Positions 16,628-24,923 of a stretch of DNA of 64,000 bases are shown here, piece by piece. The stretch lies in contig JAFLTA010000009.1 in NCBI GenBank assembly GCA_022510685.1, positions 1 to 64,000 on the forward strand, written 5' to 3'. Below the pieces are notes generated by a model. It saw only the letters and a program-made list of their open reading frames with translations. It did no database searches and was not told the origin of the DNA. The position numbers were made by a program, and so were the translations under genes. Source of the DNA: Lachnospiraceae bacterium. Its GTDB lineage: Bacteria; Bacillota; Clostridia; Lachnospirales; Lachnospiraceae. The stretch's first letter is position 1, and each line of letters opens with the position of its first letter.

Positions 16628-17347
16628 CTACTCCTCGGAATCCGCTTCCTCAGACTTTCTCGGCTGGATACTGTCATCCAATTTGTTTTCTTCCATATTA
16701 CCACGCCATACACGGTGTTTTCTGTCAAACACCTCAACCACCTCGGCTCCCAACAGATTATGCATATACTTATACACTTCCGTATTGCGCATTTCCAAAT
16801 CCTGTTTCCGAAGAATATGGTTTTTCACTTCTTCCCGTAATTGACGTATCTGAGACTCACGCTCCTCTATCTCCACGGTATTGTCCTGCAATTCTTGATA
16901 GCACACCCGCATACAGGCAATTAATAACTGCGAGTTTTTGGCGGTAATCTCTCCCGGAAGCTGTTTTTGCAATTCCTTTGTCTCTGCAATTTTAGCATTT
17001 AAATCGTTAATCAGTTTCTGGTTTTTCTCCTGCTTACGTACACGGAGGGGACTGTCCGCTTCATGTCCGTCTGTCATATTATTTACGATATTCTGCATCA
17101 AAACCTTTTTTGCTTTTTCATATTCTTTTAAATCATTGTTAGCCTGTCCCTGCTTTTTAATCAGATCATTTAACTCTTTCTCCAGTTGCTTAATCTCATT
17201 TGTTTTCCGAAAATCGGGAAAGAGAGTATGCCATCTGGCATCTATGGATAGCAATGGAACCGACTTTCCCTGTAATGCCTGCATATATGCAATATTCATC
17301 TCTGCTTCCTGTGCCTGTTTTTTCCGTTTGTTCATCCGACCACTCAT
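16628..17347 (-). CDS. Coiled-coil protein of unknown function
   Basis: About 239 residues from ATG 17347 (GAGGTGGAG site); the track start adds 22 implausible residues. The protein is Lys/Glu/Gln-rich and almost wholly helical, with predicted coiled coils at about 45-85 and 105-190, and an acidic C-terminus (PRKSEEADSEE). No signal peptide or membrane helix is visible. As the first gene of the acpS-nnr-alr cluster it has a consensus-like promoter. No known family is recognised; a structural or scaffold role would be a guess. Confidence 0.65.
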   Translation of the reverse strand: MSGRMNKRKKQAQEAEMNIAYMQALQGKSVPLLSIDARWHTLFPDFRKTNEIKQLEKELNDLIKKQGQANNDLKEYEKAKKVLMQNIVNNMTDGHEADSPLRVRKQEKNQKLINDLNAKIAETKELQKQLPGEITAKNSQLLIACMRVCYQELQDNTVEIEERESQIRQLREEVKNHILRKQDLEMRNTEVYKYMHNLLGAEVVEVFDRKHRVWRGNMEENKLDDSIQPRKSEEADSEE

Positions 17348-17491
17348 AGGCTCCACCTCATTTCTGCGTCCAAAAGGACACTTGTTCCTTAAAATTTCTC
17401 GTTTGATATTCATTATAATCGCAATCGTATTTTCCGTTACAAATTGCTAACTAAATCTGTTATAATTTCATCGACATAATCCACAAATTTC

Positions 17492-17520
17492 ATTATAAGT
17501 CTGCCGTAAGCATAAGTCAA
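17492..17520 (-). promoter_or_regulatory. Promoter of the acpS-nnr-alr cluster
   Basis: Leftward TTGACT, 17-bp spacer, perfect TATAAT. The leader to the first start at 17347 is about 140 nt. Confidence 0.7.
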
Positions 17521-17582
17521 ATTCCACTACCATAAAACGCAGAATAACCTATAACTGAAGCATACTGTATTCAAAACATAAG

Positions 17583-17611
17583 TTGCACCCCTTGTTATTT
17601 TACTGTATACT
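17583..17611 (+). promoter_or_regulatory. Promoter of the UDP-sugar pyrophosphorylase gene
   Basis: TTGCAC, 17-bp spacer, TATACT, about 32 bp before the predicted ATG. Confidence 0.65.
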
Positions 17612-17649
17612 TATGGATGAAATATAATGTTTTCGGGGAGGACAATATA

Positions 17650-18876
17650 ATGACAGAAAATGAGGCAAAATCACTCTTGTCCCAGTACGGTCAAGAGCAT
17701 ATTTTAAGCTATTTTGACACATTGACAAATGAGCAGCAACAAGAGTTACTGTCCCAAATTTCGGATACTGATTTTTCAGTGTTAAATCATCTTAAGAAAC
17801 CGAAAAAAACATCGAACACAGGAAAAATTTCTCCCATTCGCGCTCTGCAGTTACCGGAAATCAATAAAAATAAAAATCAATACAGAGATACCGGATTGCT
17901 GGCAATCCGCTCCGGCAAAGTAGCCGCTGTATTGCTTGCCGGAGGAATGGGAACCCGCTTAGGCTCAGACAATCCCAAAGGAATGTATGATATCGGTATT
18001 ACGAAACCCATGTATATCTTTGAGCGATTAATCTGCAATTTGATGGATATAGTTCGGGAAAGCGGTGAATTCATTCACTTGTTTGTCATGACCAGCGACA
18101 AAAATCATGCGGCGACAACAAATTTTTTCAATGAGCAGGATTATTTTGGCTATGAAAAAGACTACATTCATTTTTTTAAGCAGGATATGGCTCCTGCCGC
18201 CGATTACGCAGGAAAAGTATTTATGGAAGAACCTTATCGCCTCGCCACTTCTCCCAACGGAAACGGCGGCTGGTTCTCCTCCATGAAAAATGCCGGACTA
18301 CTGGATATTGTCCACTGTGAGGGAATCGAATGGCTCAATGTATTTGCGGTTGACAATGTGTTGCAGCGCATCGCTGACCCGTGTTTTGTAGGTGCCACTA
18401 TTACAGAGAATTGCAGCGTAGGTGCCAAGGTAGTACGAAAGAACCATCCGGACGAAAAAGTTGGGGTAATGTGTCTGAAAGATAACCATCCGTCTATTGT
18501 TGAATATTATGAGCTTACACCTGAACTTCGAGATACTAAGGATGAACATGGCGAACCCGCATATAATTTCGGTGTCATCTTAAACTATTTATTCCGGGTA
18601 GCGGATTTGGAAACAATCTGCCAGCGACAATTACCACTGCACATTGTAGAAAAAAAGATACCTCATATTGACGAGGCAGGAAATCATATCAAACCGGAAG
18701 AACCTAACGGCTATAAATTTGAGACGTTAATATTAGATTTGATTGAAATGATGGATACCTGTCTTCCTTTTGAAGTAGAGCGGGAAAAAGAATTTGCCCC
18801 CATCAAAAACAAGACAGGTGTGGATTCTGTAGAAAGTGCCCGTGAATTACTGCAAAAAAACAGAGTGACATTATAA
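17650..18876 (+). CDS. UDPGP type 1 family nucleotide-sugar pyrophosphorylase
   Basis: 408 residues from ATG 17650 (GGGGAGG site); the upstream track start is unlikely. The nucleotide-binding loop VLLAGGMGTRLGSDNPKGMY lies near residue 100, followed by LFVMTSDKNHAATTNFF, EWLNVFAVDNVLQ and CSVGAKVVRKNHPDEKVGV, the pattern of eukaryotic-type UDP-N-acetylglucosamine/UDP-glucose pyrophosphorylases found in gut Clostridia. It should make UDP-GlcNAc or UDP-glucose from UTP and sugar-1-phosphate; the preferred sugar cannot be read from sequence. Its stop overlaps the convergent pepD stop by 6 bp. Confidence 0.9.
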   Translation: MTENEAKSLLSQYGQEHILSYFDTLTNEQQQELLSQISDTDFSVLNHLKKPKKTSNTGKISPIRALQLPEINKNKNQYRDTGLLAIRSGKVAAVLLAGGMGTRLGSDNPKGMYDIGITKPMYIFERLICNLMDIVRESGEFIHLFVMTSDKNHAATTNFFNEQDYFGYEKDYIHFFKQDMAPAADYAGKVFMEEPYRLATSPNGNGGWFSSMKNAGLLDIVHCEGIEWLNVFAVDNVLQRIADPCFVGATITENCSVGAKVVRKNHPDEKVGVMCLKDNHPSIVEYYELTPELRDTKDEHGEPAYNFGVILNYLFRVADLETICQRQLPLHIVEKKIPHIDEAGNHIKPEEPNGYKFETLILDLIEMMDTCLPFEVEREKEFAPIKNKTGVDSVESARELLQKNRVTL

Positions 18877-20319
18877 AAGTCGTTTGAGAATCTCTAAAAC
18901 AAAATCCCAAGTACGTTTCACAGAAGCAATATCCATGCGCTCACCGGGCGTATGGATATCTTTGATTTCCGGACCTATTGATACGCAGTCCAATCCCGGA
19001 AGTTTTCCTGCAAACAAACCACATTCCACTCCTGCATGAATGGCTTCCACTGCCGGTTTTTTGCCATACTGCTCCTCGAATATCTCAACCATGAGATTGC
19101 GCAGTTTTGAATCTTTATTATATTCCCATGCCGGATAGTTTCCCGAAATTTCTATCGTTCCGCCAAAAATCTCCATCAGATTTTTCAAACGGCTGACCAT
19201 CTCCTCCTTCTCGGTTCCCACATTACTGCGTATGGAAAATTTCATGACCATCTCATCCGACCCAGTATCCAGTATGCCCATATTGAGAGAGGTCTGCACC
19301 AGACCCGGAATATCTAAGCTCATACGCAAAACTCCGCATGGAACATTCACCAATGCAGCAATCATATATTTCCGGGAAATACTGTCCACCACCGTATAAA
19401 CACCTTTTTCCCCGACAGATACCGTGAGCGAAAGCTCCGGATCGGTGATATGATATTCTGCTCTATAGATATCATTATACTTCTCTACCAACTCTTTGAC
19501 GGCAGACATATCCTCATATGCAACAACCAGCCCAGCTTCTGCCTCACGGGGAATCGCATTATCCTTAAGTCCACCTGTCACGGAAATCAATTCATAGGAA
19601 ATCAGATTATCCAGTTCATTTAGCGTCCTTCCCAGCAACTGATTGGCATTAGCTCTTCCCTTATGAATTTCCACTCCGGAATGACCACCGGTGAGACCAC
19701 TGATTTTTAAGGTTACGAATGTACCCTCGGTCTCTACACGGCTTAAGGGCAAATGACAGGTGGCAGTTACACCTCCCGCACAACTGACCAGCAAAACGCC
19801 TTCCTCCTCGGAATCCAGATTCAACATAAGCCGCGATTTCAGAGAGGAACAGTCAATAGCTGCCGCTCCTAACATCCCGATTTCCTCATCAACCGTCAAT
19901 ACCACCTCAATGGGCGGATGGGGAATCGTTTCCGAATCCAGTAGTGCCAAAGCCATTGCCACGGCTATTCCGTCATCACCGCCAAGTGTTGTATCCTTTG
20001 CAGATATATAGCCATCCTTCACTTGTAGGGTGAGTCCTTCTGTCTCAAAATCAATGGAAGAGTCCGGTGTTTTTTCACACACCATATCCAAATGTCCCTG
20101 GAGTATCACCGGCGCAGACTGCTCGTACCCTTTCGTCCCCTCTTTCCATATAATCACATTGCCATTGTCGTCCTGAATATAACGCAGCCCGTGCTCTTTG
20201 GCGAAATTTACACAATAATCGCTGATTTGCTTCGTATTCCCTGAGCCGTGGGGAATTGCACAAATTTCTTCAAAATACTTAAACACCTCTTTAGGCGGGG
20301 TCTCCGATAATATTGCCAA
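18871..20319 (-). CDS. pepD: Aminoacyl-histidine dipeptidase (M20 family)
   Basis: 482 residues. Metal-site motifs are in the right order: GHLDMVCEK, GGDDGIAVAMALALLD, DEEIGMLGAAAID, then the lid domain with GGHSGVEIHKGRANA and the C-terminal AIHAGVECGLF. This is the PepD/carnosinase-like cytosolic dipeptidase type. It starts 5 bp after the zinc-ribbon membrane protein gene and is probably co-transcribed with it. It converges on the pyrophosphorylase gene with no terminator between them. Confidence 0.94.
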   Translation of the reverse strand: MAILSETPPKEVFKYFEEICAIPHGSGNTKQISDYCVNFAKEHGLRYIQDDNGNVIIWKEGTKGYEQSAPVILQGHLDMVCEKTPDSSIDFETEGLTLQVKDGYISAKDTTLGGDDGIAVAMALALLDSETIPHPPIEVVLTVDEEIGMLGAAAIDCSSLKSRLMLNLDSEEEGVLLVSCAGGVTATCHLPLSRVETEGTFVTLKISGLTGGHSGVEIHKGRANANQLLGRTLNELDNLISYELISVTGGLKDNAIPREAEAGLVVAYEDMSAVKELVEKYNDIYRAEYHITDPELSLTVSVGEKGVYTVVDSISRKYMIAALVNVPCGVLRMSLDIPGLVQTSLNMGILDTGSDEMVMKFSIRSNVGTEKEEMVSRLKNLMEIFGGTIEISGNYPAWEYNKDSKLRNLMVEIFEEQYGKKPAVEAIHAGVECGLFAGKLPGLDCVSIGPEIKDIHTPGERMDIASVKRTWDFVLEILKRLL

Positions 20320-20324
20320 TTGAA

Positions 20325-21416
20325 TTATACCTCTACATCTTCTTTTTCTTCATTTTCTATTTCTTCATCCGTTTCTTCATCTGTTTCTTCTTCCAGATAA
20401 TGCTCCGTATAGAATTTATCTGCAATATATTCCAAAAATGCTACCTGTTCTTCCGGATATTCGTGAATCAGGCTTCTGCGGATATGGGATGTAATTGTCA
20501 AATCATTTTCCATCTCCGTCACAGAATCGTCCGTCCATTTTTCAATGGTCGCCGAAGTAATGTTGGAGGTGAGCCAGCCCGTTATCTGCTCTATCTTTTC
20601 TTTTTCTGCAGGAACCTGAAGTTTAATTTGATTCGCCTTTAACCAGTTCACTATACCGAGAACAATAAATCCGGTAAACAACAGACATATAATGACAAAA
20701 ACAAATGAGTTATAAGAAATAGGAATCACATTTAATTTGCATAATGTCAGATAAATTCCACCTAAAATACCAAATACTATAAAAGTAATACCGGAATATT
20801 TCATGTCGTTATATTCGTCTTCTTTAGTGATATAATTTGCTTCCCCTGCATAGAGAAGTTCTTCCGGTGTCTCGTCTACATTGCCTGAAGAGCCAAGATG
20901 TTCCGCTTCCTCATAATCTTCTTTACTCTCCTCATATGCCTCTTCATCACTGTCAGATTCTTCTGCATCCCAGTCATACTCTTTCTCTGCATCGTCATCC
21001 TCTTCTGAGTCTTCCGAATCAGAATTCTCTGACTGCTCATCATCCTCTGATTGTGCGTCATCCTCTTCTTCTGCAGAAGTCTCCTGTAACTCAGCCATCT
21101 GTTTCTGAAGTTCTTCCTCTTCCTTTTTTTCTGCCGCAACCAACAGAAAACCACGGAACAGTTTTTCAGCCTTCTTTTCCATATCAGCAGGAACTGTTAC
21201 CGTAAAAGTTCCATCCTCATTATCCACTTTCTTTACGGATTTTATCTTAGAATATTCCAAATACTCTATCAGACTGTCTGCTATATCTTCCTCTTTGAAA
21301 GTACAAAGCTCCACCACATCAAAATCTTCTGCACTTCCCTCCTCCAAAGGTCCTCCGCAGTCTGCACAGACGGTAATCCCGTCCCGATATTCCATTTTAC
21401 ATTTTGGACACCACAT
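20325..21416 (-). CDS. Zinc-ribbon membrane protein with acidic linker
   Basis: 363 residues. An N-terminal zinc ribbon (MWCPKCKMEYRDGITVCADCGG) is followed by a small alpha/beta part (DVVELCTFKEEDIADSLIEYLE, resembling DUF2007-like signal-transducing modules), a very acidic low-complexity stretch (about 110-180, Glu/Asp/Ser-rich), two membrane helices (about 208-226 and 233-255) and a cytosolic tail ending in EETDEETDEEIENEE. Function unknown. It is in an operon with pepD and has a promoter whose start region lies in a long dyad. Confidence 0.65.
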   Translation of the reverse strand: MWCPKCKMEYRDGITVCADCGGPLEEGSAEDFDVVELCTFKEEDIADSLIEYLEYSKIKSVKKVDNEDGTFTVTVPADMEKKAEKLFRGFLLVAAEKKEEEELQKQMAELQETSAEEEDDAQSEDDEQSENSDSEDSEEDDDAEKEYDWDAEESDSDEEAYEESKEDYEEAEHLGSSGNVDETPEELLYAGEANYITKEDEYNDMKYSGITFIVFGILGGIYLTLCKLNVIPISYNSFVFVIICLLFTGFIVLGIVNWLKANQIKLQVPAEKEKIEQITGWLTSNITSATIEKWTDDSVTEMENDLTITSHIRRSLIHEYPEEQVAFLEYIADKFYTEHYLEEETDEETDEEIENEEKEDVEV

Positions 21417-21444
21417 AATTTATTCCTCCTATTGCTCAATATAT

Positions 21445-21513
21445 CTAGCGTAATGATTTGCAATTATTACAAAATCATTACACTAGTATACCAAGTTCTA
21501 TTACAAAAGACAA
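21445..21513 (-). promoter_or_regulatory. Promoter with dyad over the start site (zinc-ribbon gene)
   Basis: Leftward TTGTCT (21513-21508, inside the end of ribF), 17-bp spacer, TATACT (21490-21485). Directly downstream, overlapping the last 2 bp of the -10 box, is a dyad with 15-bp arms CTAGYGTAATGATTT/AAATCATTAC.CTAG (one wobble) at 21445-21486. It can be an operator or a 5-prime mRNA hairpin; it may also serve as the 3-prime end of the ribF transcript. Confidence 0.6.
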
Positions 21514-22400
21514 TGTTCCATATAATTCTTCGCGTCCGTCAAATCTTTCTCCATCTGTGTACGCAAAGCTTCCATATCGGGAAATTTTTGCTCCGGGCGT
21601 TGAAACTTAAGTAACTCTACTTTAATCTCCTCTCCGTAAATTTCCCTGTCAAAATCAAAGATGCTGGTTTCCACCCCCACACGGGTACCTCCAACGGTTG
21701 GCTTTTTCCCTATATTTGTTACGCCACCGTAACGCTTGCCCTGTACGGTTATCCGGGATGTATATACACCTAACTGCGGCAGGATTTTTTCCGGTGCCGG
21801 AATCAAATTTGCCGTAGGTATCTGTAAGCTTCGACCCAGTGCCTCTCCGTGAACCACCTCTCCGAGAAAGAAAAAAGGGGTACCCAGAAGTGCATTTGCT
21901 TTTTCCACATCTCCTCCTTGAAGAAGATTCCGAATCCTTGTACTGCTGATGATGCCCCTCTCATCTGCCAGTTTATTATAAACTTTCAGACGGCAGCCAT
22001 GCTTTTCACAAGCTCTCCGCAGCAGTTCCACATCCCCCTCACGGTTTCTGCCAAAACGAAAATCCTCTCCCACACAGATAAAACGTACATCCATCTTTTT
22101 CCAGAGAATCTCATCAATAAACTTCTCCGGCAGCATGCTCTTCGTCTCCTCATCAAAGGGAAAGAGAACCTCCCTGACAACACCTAAATCCTGTAGCAAA
22201 TGATTTTTTTCCTGCTGTGAATAAATATATCTTTCTGTCTCTCCCGGATTCCTTTCAAAAGTAAACACCGTAGGAACTCCATTCCCCGGCTGCAGAATTT
22301 CTTTTAACAGTAACCGATGCCCCCTGTGAATCGCATCAAATTTTCCAAGAGAGAGTGCACTGTTTTCCATATGGAGTGACAGCCCTCTTTGTATTTCCAT
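21501..22400 (-). CDS. ribF: Bifunctional riboflavin kinase / FAD synthetase
   Basis: 299 residues from ATG 22400 (GGAG 6 bp before). The adenylyltransferase part has LGKFDAIHRGHRLLLKEI (family consensus G-FDG-H-GH) and ISSTRIRNLL; the kinase part has LGRSLQIPTANL and GGVTNIGKKPTVGG. It makes FMN and FAD. The track start lies inside the repeat hairpin at 22423-22472 and is rejected. It is the last gene of the rimP-infB-truB operon. The first glycine region reads FDAIH and not FDGVH, a mild variant. Confidence 0.95.
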   Translation of the reverse strand: MEIQRGLSLHMENSALSLGKFDAIHRGHRLLLKEILQPGNGVPTVFTFERNPGETERYIYSQQEKNHLLQDLGVVREVLFPFDEETKSMLPEKFIDEILWKKMDVRFICVGEDFRFGRNREGDVELLRRACEKHGCRLKVYNKLADERGIISSTRIRNLLQGGDVEKANALLGTPFFFLGEVVHGEALGRSLQIPTANLIPAPEKILPQLGVYTSRITVQGKRYGGVTNIGKKPTVGGTRVGVETSIFDFDREIYGEEIKVELLKFQRPEQKFPDMEALRTQMEKDLTDAKNYMEHCLL

Positions 22401-22422
22401 AGTAATCTCCATTCCTCTCAGT

Positions 22423-22473
22423 AGCATAACGCTCCCTATCTGAACCTTGTTTCGTTCCAAGGCGTTATGCTAA
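22423..22473 (-). repeat. Structured element, copy 2 (AAACAAGGTTCAGAT family)
   Basis: Perfect 11-bp arms TAGCATAACGC/GCGTTATGCTA; the loop contains an inner CTTG/CAAG pair and the 15-mer AAACAAGGTTCAGAT shared with 9766-9857. It begins exactly at the truB stop codon (TAG is part of the arm) and ends just before the ribF ribosome binding site, in the same orientation as copy 1. Confidence 0.65.
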
Positions 22474-23360
22474 AACATTTTCACCACACGATATAGTTTT
22501 CCTCTCTTTTCATAGATTGCCCGAAATCTATCTTTCGCATCATAGACGAGCACTCTGTCTGAAGAAATCTCATTGATTGGGCATAACATATCCGGGGACA
22601 GAGGATTTCCGTTTGCCAAAAATTTTTCTCCCACCGCCCCTTGTATCTGCATTCTGGAATATATCGGAAACAAAGAATCCACCGGCATGAGAAAAGAAAA
22701 ATCCTCTTTACTTACCATGTCTTCTATCTGAGACAGGCGTACAGCGCTGTCCATGGAAAAAACAGATACTCTCGTGCGGAGAAGTTCTGCCATAGCAGCC
22801 CCTGTTCCCAACTTTTCCCCGATATCATGACAAAGTGTCCGAATATACGTACCTTTTGAGCAGGTAACATCCATGGTGAACTCACCTGTCTCCGGATTCA
22901 CAGCAGACACTATAATTTCCGATATAGAAATTTTTCGTGGTTTTCGTTCAATCGTTTTCCCCTCTCTGGCAAGTTCATATAATTTCTTACCATTGACTTT
23001 CAGAGCGGAATACATAGGAGGAATCTGTTCGGTTTCCCCTGCAAACTCCTGTACGGTTTTTCGTATAGCTTCCTCCGTGATTCCCTCATACGAATGCTCT
23101 TCCAAAATTTCTCCCGTCATATCCTGGGTGTCTGTCACCACCCCCAAGTGGCATACTGCACGATAGGATTTATCCGAATCCGTCAACAGTTCACATACTT
23201 TTGTCGCCTTACCGCAGCATACAGGCAACACCCCGGTAGCTGCCGGGTCCAATGTCCCCGTATGACCGATTTTTTTCTGATGCAGGATTCCCCGTAATTT
23301 AGCAACTACATCATGGGAGGTAAAACCCGCCTCCTTGTATACATTAATAATTCCGTCCAT
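22470..23360 (-). CDS. truB: tRNA pseudouridine(55) synthase TruB
   Basis: 296 residues. MDGIINVYKEAGFTSHDVVAKLR, the catalytic GHTGTLDPAATGVLPVC with its aspartate, YSALKVNGKKLYELAREG and CSKGTYIRTLCHDIGEKLG are diagnostic. It modifies U55 in the T-loop of tRNAs. It sits between nrnA and ribF as in most Firmicutes. Its stop codon is provided by the repeat element. Confidence 0.97.
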   Translation of the reverse strand: MDGIINVYKEAGFTSHDVVAKLRGILHQKKIGHTGTLDPAATGVLPVCCGKATKVCELLTDSDKSYRAVCHLGVVTDTQDMTGEILEEHSYEGITEEAIRKTVQEFAGETEQIPPMYSALKVNGKKLYELAREGKTIERKPRKISISEIIVSAVNPETGEFTMDVTCSKGTYIRTLCHDIGEKLGTGAAMAELLRTRVSVFSMDSAVRLSQIEDMVSKEDFSFLMPVDSLFPIYSRMQIQGAVGEKFLANGNPLSPDMLCPINEISSDRVLVYDAKDRFRAIYEKRGKLYRVVKMF

Positions 23361-23369
23361 CGCTTACCT

Positions 23370-24332
23370 CTATGCTGTAATTTTATTTTTCAACTGCGCC
23401 TCAATATGCTCCGTAATATTGTTTATCACATCGTGTACGGAGCCCCGCATAGTACAACCTGCCGCCCTGACATGTCCGCCACCGGAAAAATATGCCGCAA
23501 TCCTACTCACATCCACACAGGAATTGGAACGCATACTGACTTTATACTCCTGATTGCCGATTTCGTGAAGCAGGATTGCCACCTCAACACCTTTTGTCAC
23601 ACGGAGCTGGTCGATAATTCCTTCAATATCTTCTGTTTTTGCCTCATAAAATTCCATCATACGCCTCGTAATGGTTGCCACAATACATTGTCCATCCATC
23701 AACCGCATACTTGTCAGCAGAGTTCTTCCCAGTAGCTGTGTCTGTATATAGGAACGCTGATGAAAACACCGGTCAATATATTCCCAAAAAGGAATTCCTG
23801 TCTCCATAAGTGCCCCGGCGATTTCCATTGTCTTTTTCGACGTATTGGAGTACGAAAAACCACCGGAATCAAAAATTATCCCTATGTACAGTGCCGCTGC
23901 TGTTTCACGACTGATGGTTTCCTGCATCAGACCGTACAGCACTTCACAGGTAGAGCTTGCATCCGGCAGAGTCACATTTTCCATGGCATATGCCTCGTTG
24001 CTGATATGATGATCGATACATAATGTACGTTTTGCATCATAAAAGTACGATTCCGCCTTGCCAAGCCTGTCACTGGAGCTACTGTCTAACGCAATACATA
24101 AATCATAGTGTTCCAGAGCAATCTCCTCGGAAATAATGGTGCGATTCTCATCCAAAAATTCAAACCGTGCCGGCAAGGTTTCCAGATAAACATGAATGCA
24201 TTTGTCAGGATAACCGTCTTTTAAATAATGATAAGCAGCCACACAGGCACCCACACAGTCTCCGTCCGGTCGTAGATGTCCTGCTATCAGAATATTCTGT
24301 GCGTCTTTCACCAATTTTCTCAAATCACTCAT
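23370..24332 (-). CDS. nrnA: DHH family phosphoesterase (NrnA-type oligoribonuclease/pAp phosphatase)
   Basis: About 320 residues from ATG 24332 (AGGAG 12 bp before). DHH motifs are clear: GHLRPDGDCVGACVA, CIALDSSSSDRLG, LCIDHHISNEAYA, and the DHHA1 substrate motif SGGGHVRAAGCTM. It degrades nanoRNAs and pAp. It lies in the infB operon between rbfA and truB, the normal order, but separated from rbfA by a 204-bp structured region. Confidence 0.93.
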   Translation of the reverse strand: MSDLRKLVKDAQNILIAGHLRPDGDCVGACVAAYHYLKDGYPDKCIHVYLETLPARFEFLDENRTIISEEIALEHYDLCIALDSSSSDRLGKAESYFYDAKRTLCIDHHISNEAYAMENVTLPDASSTCEVLYGLMQETISRETAAALYIGIIFDSGGFSYSNTSKKTMEIAGALMETGIPFWEYIDRCFHQRSYIQTQLLGRTLLTSMRLMDGQCIVATITRRMMEFYEAKTEDIEGIIDQLRVTKGVEVAILLHEIGNQEYKVSMRSNSCVDVSRIAAYFSGGGHVRAAGCTMRGSVHDVINNITEHIEAQLKNKITA

Positions 24333-24356
24333 AATTTTATATATCTCCTGCACATA

Positions 24357-24398
24357 ACAGGCTGGTTTCAAAAGTACCAACTCTTGCCACCAGCCTGT
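24357..24398. repeat. Inverted repeat ACAGGCTGGT/ACCAGCCTGT
   Basis: Perfect 10-bp arms with a 22-bp loop, just upstream of the nrnA ribosome binding site inside the operon. It may be an RNA processing or stabilising hairpin. Confidence 0.6.
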
Positions 24399-24421
24399 AT
24401 GAAATTATTTTTATAGTTTGG

Positions 24422-24527
24422 GGGTCAAAAGCCCCTTCGGGGCTATAACCACATTGAAATATATACCCGCAAGCAAGCTTGCAGTACACATTCCAAATGC
24501 GGTTGGTGCTTCGCACCGCTTTGACCC
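24422..24527. repeat. Multi-hairpin element bounded by GGGTCAAA/TTTGACCC
   Basis: Outer 8-bp inverted repeat GGGTCAAA/TTTGACCC encloses three perfect hairpins: AGCCCC/GGGGCT, GCAAG/CTTGC and GGTGC/GCACC (each with a short TTC or CAAG loop). It resembles a palindromic MITE/REP-like dispersed element or a folded RNA. It lies between rbfA and nrnA, 9 bp from the rbfA stop. Confidence 0.65.
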
Positions 24528-24536
24528 TCAAGCCCT

Positions 24537-24902
24537 TTATGATTCCTCATCCTTATGGTTTAGTTCGTCAATTCTCTTTGACATATTTACGCCATACTCA
24601 ATGGAATCATCTATTACAAAATGCAGCTCAGGTGTATTGCGCAAGTTCAGCGACTTCGCTAACTGGGAGCGGATATGGGACGCCGCACTGGCAAGCCCCT
24701 CTCTCGTATTTTCTCTGTCCATTTCATCTCCCAGTACACTGACATACACCTTTGCAAATTTCAAATCCGGTGTAACCTCCGCAGAAACTACGGAAGTCAT
24801 AGGATGAATACGGGGGTCCTTTATCTCCCTGGATATAATCCGGCTAAGTTCCCTCTGAACTTCTCCATTCACCCTGGAATACTTAATACTGTTCTTTTTC
24901 AT
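24537..24902 (-). CDS. rbfA: Ribosome-binding factor A
   Basis: 121 residues. IKYSRVNGEVQRELSRIISREIKDPRI, VSAEVTPDLKFAKVYVSVLG and the C-terminal LNLRNTPELHFVIDDSIEYG are diagnostic of RbfA, the KH-domain factor for 30S maturation. It lies 21 bp after infB in the standard order. Confidence 0.96.
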   Translation of the reverse strand: MKKNSIKYSRVNGEVQRELSRIISREIKDPRIHPMTSVVSAEVTPDLKFAKVYVSVLGDEMDRENTREGLASAASHIRSQLAKSLNLRNTPELHFVIDDSIEYGVNMSKRIDELNHKDEES

Positions 24903-24923
24903 ATATCCTCCATTTTAGAAAGC

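Larger units (their letters stand above)
17348..17649. other. Divergent promoter region
   Basis: 302 bp without a gene. It contains the leftward promoter of the coiled-coil/acpS/nnr/alr cluster (17492-17520) and the rightward promoter of the UDP-sugar pyrophosphorylase (17583-17611). No clear dyad was seen. Confidence 0.7.

Noticed and set aside
16351-16947. 198-residue rightward ORF opposite acpS
   Set aside because: Antisense shadow of acpS and the coiled-coil gene; Pro/His/Ser-rich nonsense composition.
22401-22469. FMN riboswitch upstream of ribF
   Set aside because: The space holds only the repeat hairpin; none of the conserved RFN element blocks are present.
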